From contig CAZOHM010000010.1 in the NCBI GenBank assembly GCA_964579795.1, forward strand, positions 13,637-77,636: a DNA stretch of 64,000 nucleotides. Reading direction: 5' to 3'. The DNA is from JAEYFP01 sp964579795 (GTDB taxonomy: Bacteria > Bacillota > Clostridia > Lachnospirales > Lachnospiraceae). This document shows positions 53,308 to 61,547 of this stretch, piece after piece; positions within the stretch are counted from its first letter, which is position 1; each line of letters starts with the position of its first letter. Under the pieces are notes generated by a model. The model saw only the letters and a program-made list of their open reading frames with translations. It ran no database searches and was not told the origin of the DNA. The translations under genes were made by a program, and so were the position numbers.

Positions 53308-54131
53308 GCAGAAAGACTTACACAAATTAAAGGTATCTGCAGCTCTGTAATATACTCCGCTGGATTGTCCGTATGACATCCACCGATATGACAAATCTGT
53401 CTATTTTCCCCCTGCATCCGGTATTCCGAATGCTGCTCGAGCCAGAAAGCAAATTCCTTGTATGCATATGAAATATTGCTATAGGAACCATAAATCATAA
53501 AGCAGGCCGCACAATCCACACAATCCACCTGTCTGCTTATGACTGCGCCTGCCGGTAATATTGCTTGCTCCATTGCAATACATACCTCGATATCTACCTC
53601 CTGCTCCCGATAATCCAAATCATGATAGATTGAAAAGCTTGGATACGTCTCCAAATTCTTAATACTCTTTAGTGTTTCACCCATTTCCATCCATAGATCC
53701 CTCTCACAATAGTAATCCTTCATAACCCTGCGGATAGACACTACCTGCTGTGCAGGCAGCTGTTTCATAACAATCTGGATATCCGGCTGCTTTTGCTGTT
53801 TCTCCAAATCTCTCATAAATCCCTGTAGCTGTTGTAGTCTGTTCTTTTCTGTTCGGATTGCATCCTGGGTTTTGTCAAGCTGTTCAGATAAATATGATTT
53901 TAATAGATCAGGATTCCAGTCTGACAGCATTGCTCTGATTTCTTTTACACCAAATCCCATATCTCGCAGCAAAACGATTCTATTCAGCTGTTCAATCTGT
54001 TTAGCCTCATACATTCTGTAACCATTTTCTGAATTTACAGCACTTGGAATCAAAAGCTTTTGTTCATCATAATACCGAAGCATTCTGATTGAGACCTGTG
54101 CAATTTTTGAAAACTCTCCTATTCTAAACAT
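53304..54131 (-). CDS. MerR-family regulator with GyrI-like effector domain
   Basis: A 275-residue regulator. An N-terminal MerR winged helix (FRIGEFSKIAQVSIRMLRYYDEQ) is followed by a coiled coil (about 80-118) and a C-terminal BmrR/GyrI-like ligand-binding domain (from about 122). Members of this class sense hydrophobic or cationic drugs. It is preceded by the XRE-Dfx gene (48-nt gap) and its 3' end carries the -35 box of the promoter for the TrmO-UvrA gene. Activation of that gene on drug binding is the natural inference. Confidence 0.92.
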   Translation of the reverse strand: MFRIGEFSKIAQVSIRMLRYYDEQKLLIPSAVNSENGYRMYEAKQIEQLNRIVLLRDMGFGVKEIRAMLSDWNPDLLKSYLSEQLDKTQDAIRTEKNRLQQLQGFMRDLEKQQKQPDIQIVMKQLPAQQVVSIRRVMKDYYCERDLWMEMGETLKSIKNLETYPSFSIYHDLDYREQEVDIEVCIAMEQAILPAGAVISRQVDCVDCAACFMIYGSYSNISYAYKEFAFWLEQHSEYRMQGENRQICHIGGCHTDNPAEYITELQIPLICVSLSA

Positions 54132-54179
54132 TTCTCCTCCAAATCTGCTCCCTTAATTTGTCATGCAATCCGGCTTTTC

Positions 54180-54761
54180 TTATACTCTCTTCACATACAG
54201 ACCATGTCTGTTGCAGTACACATAGAGAAATCCATGTCCCTTTTTAGGAAAGTATGCTGCAGCTCCCTGCTCCGGATACAGTTTGCATAGTTCTATATAC
54301 GACGAAGAAACATAAGCAATAAATGAAATATAATGATTCTTTGTCATCGGGTGCTCAAGCGATACATAATACTCATTTTCAACGCATTCTACCGTAAATT
54401 CATGCTCCTCATCGGCCGGCTCTGCCTCAAGAACAGGCAGTTGAATGCCGCAGCAGCTAAATGCGCCTTGTCCAACAGACTGTATGATGTTACCGCATAT
54501 CGGGCAAACATAAAAGGACTGTCTTCTCATATTAGCACTAAGATTTTGATTTTGAACAAGTTCGCCTGTTAACAATTCAGCAATGGAAACCTGCAGACAC
54601 TTGGACAATTCCGGCAGTATCCCTATATCAGGTAGCCCCTTACTTGTTTCCCATTTTGAAACGGTTTTCTCACTGATACAGAGCAGTTCTCCAAGCTCCT
54701 TTTGTGTCAGTTTTTTCTTTTCTCGCAATGTTCTGACAACACTGCCTGTTACATAACCCAT
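54180..54761 (-). CDS. XRE-family regulator fused to a desulfoferrodoxin (superoxide reductase) domain
   Basis: A 193-residue protein. Residues 6-62 are an XRE helix-turn-helix (LTQKELGELLCISEKTVSKW). Residues 83-193 align by motif with desulfoferrodoxin. The rubredoxin-like iron site is C86, C89, C103 and C104 (CPICG, SCCG). The superoxide-reducing centre ligands are H120, H137, H143 (HPMTKNHYI), C183 and H186 (YCNRHGLY). Spacings match the known enzyme (H-x5-H, C-x2-H). All ligands of both iron centres are present, so the domain could bind iron and sense or reduce superoxide. Its promoter is at 54801-54829. It may regulate itself and the merR and uvrA-like genes downstream. Confidence 0.88.
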   Translation of the reverse strand: MGYVTGSVVRTLREKKKLTQKELGELLCISEKTVSKWETSKGLPDIGILPELSKCLQVSIAELLTGELVQNQNLSANMRRQSFYVCPICGNIIQSVGQGAFSCCGIQLPVLEAEPADEEHEFTVECVENEYYVSLEHPMTKNHYISFIAYVSSSYIELCKLYPEQGAAAYFPKKGHGFLYVYCNRHGLYVKRV

Positions 54762-54800
54762 GTTGGTTTCCTCTTTTCTGTTATAATTATTGATGCAATC

Positions 54801-54829
54801 AGTGTAGTTCCTTTTTTGCTCAGCAACAA
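54801..54829 (-). promoter_or_regulatory. Promoter of the XRE-Dfx gene
   Basis: On the minus strand, TTGTTG (54824-54829), a 17-bp spacer and TACACT (54801-54806), about 40 nt before the start codon. Confidence 0.65.
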
Positions 54830-54858
54830 CCTACGCATCGTAGAGAACACAGGCTTAG

Positions 54859-54902
54859 AAAAAGCATGGTACTGTCATAATTACGACTCGCCATGCCTTT
54901 TC
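54859..54902 (-). terminator. Terminator of the CheB-CheR hybrid kinase operon
   Basis: On the minus strand AAAAGGCATGG and CCATGCTTTTTC form a hairpin with a 21-nt loop ending in a T tract, 7 nt past the stop of the gene at 54909. Confidence 0.8.
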
Positions 54903-54908
54903 TTTTAC

Positions 54909-57900
54909 TTATCTGCGTTTAATTAATGTCTTCATCGTTCCTAACAGTTGATCCTTGTCAATCGGTTTCGTCGTATAATCGTCTACACCTGCCTGTTTTG
55001 CCTTTTTGATATCTTCAGAAAATCCATTTGCAGAAACTGCAATAATTGTGATGTCCTTTGCATCTGCCTTTTCCGACTCTCGAATCAAAGCTGTTGCCTT
55101 GATTCCATCAAGTTTTGGCATTCTCATGTCCATTAATATACAGTCATATGTATATTCCGGAGCATCCATGTATTTCTTTACTGCAACCTCACCATCTTCT
55201 GCTTCTTCATACAGAATATTCTGGCTTGCGAGAATCGCACAAAGAATCGTTCTGTTAATCGCATTATCCTCTGCAACAAGAACTCTGCAGCCACTAATAT
55301 CGGTATTGATTTTTTCAGAAATCTTCTTTTTAATGTTTTTCTTCTTTTCGTATCTGCCTACCATAACATGAATGGTAAATGTACTGCCTTGACCTGACTC
55401 ACTCTCTACTGAAATACTGCCATCCATTGCATTAATCAGATTATTTGCAATAGAAAGACCAAGTCCCATGCTCTCCGTTTCATTATTATCTGTAGACGCT
55501 TCACGTGTAAATGGCTTAAAAATTTGAGGAATAAATTCTTTTTTTATACCAATGCCGGTATCAGAAATTACTATTCCAAGAGAGATCTGATTAGGTCCGA
55601 CAGAAACCTTTGTATCCTCAAAAATCTTTAGTGAAACCGAGCCACCCTTGGGCGTATACTTAATGGAATTACTCAGGAAATTCAAAATAATCTGTTGTAG
55701 GGACGTCTTATTTCCAACATAAGTCGGCGAAAAATCATCAGGTATAGACACTTCAAACTTCAGTTCCTTTTCCTGCATTTTCTCCTCAACAATTGAAGAT
55801 ACATTTTCAAGAACCTCTTTTAGTTCAAAGGTCTCTTCGATCTTCTGCATTGCCTCTTTTTCTATCTGGGTGACCTCTGATACGTTGGAAACAATAGATG
55901 CCATATATTCAATTGTTTCTGTCATCTTATCCAGATTGCTGCACAGCTCATTGCTGTCCTCTATGCATTGCTTTGCCTGCTTTACAAGACCAAGCAGTGC
56001 ACTCATTGGTGTTCTAAGTTCGCATGTAATGCTTGATAAATAATCACTCTTTGCTTCAATCGCGTCTCTGGCAACAGACAGCTTCTGTTCAGTCGTTTCA
56101 AGCTGTACCTCGCCCTGCTTCTGCGTCGTAATATCAATCAAAGTAATTACACAGCCAAGTATCTTATTTTCAATGGAACGATAAGGCGACACACGCATAA
56201 AAAATACTTTATTTCTGCTTGTGCTGATTTCCCGTTCATCCGGAACAAGTGTCCGTAATACATTATCGCAAATTTCCGTGATATCCACCTTTGGGAAATG
56301 ATAGGAAATAAACTTTAAGGAACGTCCAATATCGTGGTCCATCACACTGAATTCAGTTGTGACATAATCTGTATAACGTCTGATATTAAGCTTATTATCA
56401 ACAAAAATAATTCCGGTCAATGTTGAAGATAAGAAGTTTGCAATATCATCATTCAAATCAGCAAGTTCAGACAACTTCTGCTGATACTCTGCATTTACTG
56501 TATATAGCTCTTCATTAACTGACTGTAATTCCTCATTTGAACTCTGCAGTTCTTCATTCGCCGTCAAAAGTTCCTCGTTTGCAGCCTGCAGTTCTTCATT
56601 CACACATTCCTGCTCTGCAACACTCTGATCAAGCCTCTTCTGGACATCACCGAGTTCCTGCTCCAAATCGGTAATACGCTGTGAAGACAAACGGTCTATA
56701 TCATAAGTAACCGCATCCGGTAATTCTGTGTGTTGAGCCTTCTCAGAAAAAACGAGTGCAAACAACCCTGTTTCTCTTGCACGTTTGGAAATAGGCATTG
56801 CTGTCAAATTAATCTCTATTGTATCCTGTTCCCCATTAAAGCAAATATCCTTATATTGTACCTTTGTTTTCTTTTCTCTTGCCTCTTTCAGAATCGTCGA
56901 TACAGGTATTTTAAGTCCATCTGTAATCAGCTCAAATAAGTTGTTTGTGAACTTTCCAACAGGCATATGGATAAAATTACTGCTGTCACCATAAATGTGA
57001 ATAATATCATTTTTCTCATCAACAACAAGACATGCCGGCATAAACTGTTCAAGAATGTTGTTATCAATTGAATCCTGCTCCACATTTTCCAAATCGCTAG
57101 AAGGTTCTTTGCTCGAATACCGCAGCTCAGCTTCTCCGGTAAGTTCATCCTCCATATAGAAATTCTGCAAATATGGAATTGCCTTCTGGCTGGCAATCTT
57201 TACTTCCCGTCTATGTGCAAAAATCTTTGCCGCTGCATCCACAACCGGAAATGCATCTGTAAATGCACCAATTGCCTCTGATTTTCCAAGGAATAAATAG
57301 CCTCCGGTTTTCAACGCCGTATGGAATATCGAAAACAGATCATTCTGCAGAACTGGCTGGAAATAAATTAACATATTCCTGCAGGAAATCAAATCAAGAC
57401 GTCCAAACGGTGGATCCTGAAATACATTGCGTGGGGCAAATACAATCATTTTTCGAATATCTCGATTGACTGTATATGTGCTGTTTTTGCGCGAAAAATA
57501 TCTGCTCAGTCTTGCCGGGGAAACGGAATCTACGATATTCTCACCGTAAATACCCTTTCCTGCTGTCGTAATTGCCTCTGCATCCAAATCCGTGGCAAAT
57601 ATCTTGACAATACGATTAATTTTCAGGGCATCCATCACTTCACAGAAAAGAATTGCAATAGAATACGCTTCCTCACCCGTCGAACAGCCTGCTACCCATA
57701 CGCGAATTGACTCCTCTGGAATACTGTGTATCAAGATATCCTGGATTGCTTTTTCCTTTAGGCACTGGAAATAATCAGGGTCACGGAAGAAATTAGTTAC
57801 CCCAATCAGTACTTCCTTTGACAGTGTCTTCACTTCTTCCGGCGACTCATACAGATAATTAACATAATCCGAGAGCGTATCCTTGTGCACAAGCATCATG

Positions 57901-58667
57901 CGGCGTTCAATTCTACGTAGTATCGTTGTCTGTTTATAATGTGTAAAATTAATATTGCTAACCTGCTTTAGCACAAGATAAATCTTCTTCATCAGTTCTT
58001 CATCAATTTCTTTTTCTGTCTTTAATGGAAGCGGCTGCTTACTAGCCGTTCTGGAAATATGCTGCAGTTCCAGAGCCATCTCCTCCGGAGACATCTGTGT
58101 ATCCACAAGACCTGTCCGCATGGCACTGCGCGGCATACCATCAAACTTTGAGCTGTCCAAATCCTGAACTATAATCAGACCATCCTTCTCTTTAATATCC
58201 TTGATACCGTTTGTACCATCTGAACCTGTACCGGAAAGTATAATGGATATAGCATAAGGGCCTGCCTCTGCTGCCAAAGAGCGAAAGAACATATCAATCG
58301 GCAGATTCAATTCCTTTTCCTTCTGCTCGCTGAGCCATAGCTTTCCATTAGATATTCTCATATTCTTGCCTGGCTGAATTACATAAACACAGTTGGCATG
58401 AATTTCCATTCCATCCTCTACCTGAATGACAGGCATCTCTGTATACTTACCAAGAATCTCGCCAAGTAGACTTTTATAATCAGGAGATAAGTGCTGTACA
58501 ATGACATATGGAAAACCTGTATTTGCAGGTAACGCAGAAAGTAGCTTCTGAAGTGCCTCCAAACCGCCCGCGGAAGCACCTATACCAACTATATAATTCT
58601 TCTCATTTTCCATTTCCTGTACACTGTTTTCATTTTCTTTAAAAGCTTCCGTTTTCTTTTTGCTCAC
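54909..58667 (-). CDS. CheB-CheR-PAS-histidine-kinase-receiver hybrid lacking the H-box histidine
   Basis: A 1252-residue cytosolic signalling protein. A CheB methylesterase domain carries S32 (GASAGG), H59 and D150. A CheR methyltransferase domain (about 220-490) has NFFRDPDYF, AGCSTGEEAYS and FATDLD. A long Glu/Asn heptad coiled coil (about 655-735), PAS-like regions, a kinase core and a receiver with D1180 follow. The kinase H-box reads ITCELRTPMS: the phosphoacceptor position is C882 (codon TGC) instead of His. The ATP-binding lobe is intact (NFLSNSIKYTPKGG, DTGIGI, GLGLSI). The start is a GTG at 58667. It follows an HPt gene by 25 nt. No CheA, CheW or receptor gene is adjacent, so its role is likely non-flagellar signalling. 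Confidence 0.92.
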   Translation of the reverse strand: MSKKKTEAFKENENSVQEMENEKNYIVGIGASAGGLEALQKLLSALPANTGFPYVIVQHLSPDYKSLLGEILGKYTEMPVIQVEDGMEIHANCVYVIQPGKNMRISNGKLWLSEQKEKELNLPIDMFFRSLAAEAGPYAISIILSGTGSDGTNGIKDIKEKDGLIIVQDLDSSKFDGMPRSAMRTGLVDTQMSPEEMALELQHISRTASKQPLPLKTEKEIDEELMKKIYLVLKQVSNINFTHYKQTTILRRIERRMMLVHKDTLSDYVNYLYESPEEVKTLSKEVLIGVTNFFRDPDYFQCLKEKAIQDILIHSIPEESIRVWVAGCSTGEEAYSIAILFCEVMDALKINRIVKIFATDLDAEAITTAGKGIYGENIVDSVSPARLSRYFSRKNSTYTVNRDIRKMIVFAPRNVFQDPPFGRLDLISCRNMLIYFQPVLQNDLFSIFHTALKTGGYLFLGKSEAIGAFTDAFPVVDAAAKIFAHRREVKIASQKAIPYLQNFYMEDELTGEAELRYSSKEPSSDLENVEQDSIDNNILEQFMPACLVVDEKNDIIHIYGDSSNFIHMPVGKFTNNLFELITDGLKIPVSTILKEAREKKTKVQYKDICFNGEQDTIEINLTAMPISKRARETGLFALVFSEKAQHTELPDAVTYDIDRLSSQRITDLEQELGDVQKRLDQSVAEQECVNEELQAANEELLTANEELQSSNEELQSVNEELYTVNAEYQQKLSELADLNDDIANFLSSTLTGIIFVDNKLNIRRYTDYVTTEFSVMDHDIGRSLKFISYHFPKVDITEICDNVLRTLVPDEREISTSRNKVFFMRVSPYRSIENKILGCVITLIDITTQKQGEVQLETTEQKLSVARDAIEAKSDYLSSITCELRTPMSALLGLVKQAKQCIEDSNELCSNLDKMTETIEYMASIVSNVSEVTQIEKEAMQKIEETFELKEVLENVSSIVEEKMQEKELKFEVSIPDDFSPTYVGNKTSLQQIILNFLSNSIKYTPKGGSVSLKIFEDTKVSVGPNQISLGIVISDTGIGIKKEFIPQIFKPFTREASTDNNETESMGLGLSIANNLINAMDGSISVESESGQGSTFTIHVMVGRYEKKKNIKKKISEKINTDISGCRVLVAEDNAINRTILCAILASQNILYEEAEDGEVAVKKYMDAPEYTYDCILMDMRMPKLDGIKATALIRESEKADAKDITIIAVSANGFSEDIKKAKQAGVDDYTTKPIDKDQLLGTMKTLIKRR

Positions 58668-58692
58668 CTTTTTTCATTCTCCTTTCAACTGC

Positions 58693-59058
58693 TCAAACAT
58701 CAACTATGTTATCACGTATAGCATTTGCAATCTCATTATAGCAGTGAAGCATTTTATCAAATATCTCGTCTATCTCTTTAACCTTACCTGTTCTGATAAG
58801 TACGACAACCTCTGCTGTAGACTGGAATAATGGTACAAATCCCATATTACCGGCCAGTCCTTTAATAGCATGAGCAGCTGTAAAAGCGTCATCCCATGAC
58901 TCTGTTTGGAGTGCCTCATCCAATCTATTAATTGTTGTATCCTCAAGAAATGTCTTAAGACAGGATACATACAGAGTTTCATTTCCTGAAAGTCGTTGCA
59001 TTGCTCCATCAATATCTGTTTCGCATTTTAAAAGCGCATGTAATAGATCAGCATTCAT
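58693..59058 (-). CDS. HPt (histidine phosphotransfer) domain protein
   Basis: A 121-residue stand-alone phosphotransfer protein. The phosphorylatable histidine is H63 in AAHAIKGLAGNMG. It is helical throughout, with no other domain. Co-transcription with the CheB-CheR hybrid (25-nt gap) suggests it exchanges phosphate with the receiver domain D1180 of that protein. The promoter is at 59121-59149. Confidence 0.9.
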   Translation of the reverse strand: MNADLLHALLKCETDIDGAMQRLSGNETLYVSCLKTFLEDTTINRLDEALQTESWDDAFTAAHAIKGLAGNMGFVPLFQSTAEVVVLIRTGKVKEIDEIFDKMLHCYNEIANAIRDNIVDV

Positions 59059-59120
59059 ACATCAGCTCTCCCATTAATATACTTATTTTTCAAATTTAAA
59101 TTCCAAAATCTTCTATATTG

Positions 59121-59149
59121 AATATATAATAAAAACAGCATAATTACAA
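59121..59149 (-). promoter_or_regulatory. Promoter of the HPt operon
   Basis: On the minus strand, TTGTAA (59144-59149), a 17-bp spacer and TATATT (59121-59126), 63 nt before the HPt start. Confidence 0.6.
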
Positions 59150-59165
59150 CTTTTTTTTACAAAAT

Positions 59166-59663
59166 TCACTCTTCTGTTTTTTCAATAATTCCAATTTTAT
59201 TCAGCGATTCTCCTGCTATTCTGTATACTGTCCAATCTTTCATCGGCTCTGCTCCCATAGAAAGGTAAAAATCGATGCTTGGCTGATTCCAGTCGAGGCA
59301 CCACCATTCCAAGCGACCGCATCCACGTTCGACGGCAATTCCGGCAAGACGCTGTAAAAGTGCTTTACCATATCCTTTTCCACGGCATTCCGGTAATACA
59401 AACAAATCCTCCAGATAGAGTCCTGAACGTCCGAGAAATGTTGAAAAATTGTGAAAGAATAATGCAAATCCGACCTTTCTGTCATTCTCAACAACAAACA
59501 GAACCTCCGCTTTTTTCTTTTCAAATATCCATTCCCGCAGCAAATCCTCCGTCGCCACTACTTCGTTTTCCATCTTTTCATATGCTGCTAATGCCTTAAT
59601 AAAAAACAAAATGTCTGCCGAATCTTCTTCTTTTGCAAATCGAAAACTAACTTTTTTATCCAA
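59166..59663 (-). CDS. GNAT N-acetyltransferase, spermidine/thialysine acetyltransferase-like
   Basis: A 165-residue acetyl-CoA-dependent enzyme. The acetyl-CoA loop is RGKGYGKALL; LYLEDLFVLPECRG, RLEWWCLDWNQPSIDFY and WTVYRI match the SSAT-like branch that acetylates polyamines or related amines. I chose the TTG at 59663 because AAGGGGA lies 9 nt upstream; an in-frame TTG at 59690 has no such site. It is the last gene of the operon with the DUF3048 protein and hybrid kinase. Confidence 0.88.
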   Translation of the reverse strand: MDKKVSFRFAKEEDSADILFFIKALAAYEKMENEVVATEDLLREWIFEKKKAEVLFVVENDRKVGFALFFHNFSTFLGRSGLYLEDLFVLPECRGKGYGKALLQRLAGIAVERGCGRLEWWCLDWNQPSIDFYLSMGAEPMKDWTVYRIAGESLNKIGIIEKTEE

Positions 59664-59693
59664 AATATAAATTCCCCTTATTCTATTCAAATT

Positions 59694-61547
59694 TTATTCA
59701 AACTGTACAGCCTTTCCTTTTTGAGCAATTGCAATATAAGTCTTTCCAGTATTAAACTGCACAATCTGTCCATTATCATCATAATAAACAGTCGGTGAAT
59801 AATCACTGGTTTTTTTCCATGTGATGTGAATACATTTTCCTTTTGTAAAAAAGTAACCGTCCTGTGTAGCATTCGCTACGTTAAACCCAAGATAACCCTT
59901 TTTGTCAAGCTTTGACCATTCCGTGTTCTGTACAATTACATTTGCAAAGGAAATCTGCTTACCGCTGACAGCGTCCACCTGTGCACCACCGTGAATTTCC
60001 TTATAATACAGTCCGTCTGCAGCATGATAGCTAAGAGCACTCTTTGTATAAGGGAAAACCTGCGAAAGATCAATTTTTTCTGCAGACCGTGCAGTACTTC
60101 CATATTGGGAAAGCGTATTGCTCCCAGATGCAAATGAAAAATGTGTCGGATTATACAATCCATTTCGAAGACTGAGCTGATAGCCAAGCTGTGTGCATGC
60201 CTTCTGAACACCTGCGGCAGATATGTAAGCATTATGCGGTGCACTCCTGTCCGTACTCCTAAAAAACACTCCTGCTCCCGGTGCGCTGCCACCTGTTCCA
60301 TATTCATATGTACCTGACAGATTATTCATATCCGACGCATCAATTGTCCCTTTCATATAGGCTACTCCGCCAAAATGAATCAATATCGGATCCCATTCTT
60401 TAGCGAGCGGAATATAGTATAATCTGCAGCTTCGAATATTTCCAATACGTGACATTCCTGTCCAATCAGGAATAATTGCCATTTGTCTGGATATATTGCC
60501 TTCCTCCATAACCTCATACAGAATATCTGCTTCCCCGATTCCGTAGGACGGCTGAGCTGCTTTATCTGTCGGCATCATGACCGCTATTGGTCGTAAATTA
60601 GCAGCTGTACTGCTGACAATTTCATTTGTATATACACTGCGATTTCCTGTCGCCGTATATGTTCCCGATGACACCGGAGCAGTCTGTAATGTTGTAACTG
60701 TAGCCGGTACACTCAATTCAGCTGAAGCAGTATAATGATTGAGATACTTTCCATAATAATTAGCAGGACTAAAGCTGTACTTTCCGACTGGAACAGGCTT
60801 CCCGCTCCCAAGCGATGTATATGCAGCAGAAGAAACCCTGCTCGCCAGCACCATTGCATCTGTCTGTGCTGCATATGCTGTCACATCAAATGCTGCATTA
60901 CCTCGTCTGCCCTCCATAATACCATGTTCAACAAAATGACGAAGCAGTTCAGCCGGATTATTTCCAATAGAGCTTTGCAAATCCATATTATTGGCATAAT
61001 AATAAGCTGCGTCAAATACCTTTGAATAATCTCTGCCATTGTAAGTTGTGGCAGTTACGCTGGCTGCCGGCCTATTTAGTAAATATGGATTGTTCAGGCT
61101 GTCTGCCAGTACAGAATAAAACGAGTCTTTCGATCCGCCCTTCTTTTCCAGATACTCAGCTGCATAATCTGCCAAAGTCTGATAGTCCATCGTATATCCG
61201 TTATCAAGCAGCATTTCCAGATTACGATATGCGTTCTTTGCAAGATTCAGTGAAATAGTCGTCTTACCAAGTTCATTGTCATCAGCAAAATTCCAGTAAT
61301 AGGTTTCCACCTCTGTCAGATACACCGGTGTCCATGTCTTTCCATCACTGGTACCAAGCATCTGCTGCATCTGTGTCATTGTTGTAAACACTGTGTTGCG
61401 TACCACAGTCGTCCCTGTTTGTGATACGACAACTGTTGCTCCTGCTTTGTTTCCAGTACTGATTGTTAATGCACTGATTATCAATACCGCTGTCAAAAGT
61501 GAAGTCCACATTCGCCTGTTTTTATGTAATAGATTTCTGTTTTTCAT
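59694..61547 (-). CDS. Secreted DUF3048 (YerB-like) protein with extra N-terminal module
   Basis: A 617-residue exported protein with an N-terminal signal/anchor (about 15-35). Residues 175-225 hold a module of the pattern FDAAYYYANN ... LLRHFVEHGIMEGRRGNAAFD, which recurs in many clostridial surface proteins. The DUF3048 region starts near 320 (IAVMMPTDKAAQPSYG, YEVMEEGNISRQMAII, IGNIRSCRLYYI). Function is unknown. Its start overlaps the stop of the hybrid kinase gene (ATGA). Confidence 0.85.
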   Translation of the reverse strand: MKNRNLLHKNRRMWTSLLTAVLIISALTISTGNKAGATVVVSQTGTTVVRNTVFTTMTQMQQMLGTSDGKTWTPVYLTEVETYYWNFADDNELGKTTISLNLAKNAYRNLEMLLDNGYTMDYQTLADYAAEYLEKKGGSKDSFYSVLADSLNNPYLLNRPAASVTATTYNGRDYSKVFDAAYYYANNMDLQSSIGNNPAELLRHFVEHGIMEGRRGNAAFDVTAYAAQTDAMVLASRVSSAAYTSLGSGKPVPVGKYSFSPANYYGKYLNHYTASAELSVPATVTTLQTAPVSSGTYTATGNRSVYTNEIVSSTAANLRPIAVMMPTDKAAQPSYGIGEADILYEVMEEGNISRQMAIIPDWTGMSRIGNIRSCRLYYIPLAKEWDPILIHFGGVAYMKGTIDASDMNNLSGTYEYGTGGSAPGAGVFFRSTDRSAPHNAYISAAGVQKACTQLGYQLSLRNGLYNPTHFSFASGSNTLSQYGSTARSAEKIDLSQVFPYTKSALSYHAADGLYYKEIHGGAQVDAVSGKQISFANVIVQNTEWSKLDKKGYLGFNVANATQDGYFFTKGKCIHITWKKTSDYSPTVYYDDNGQIVQFNTGKTYIAIAQKGKAVQFE

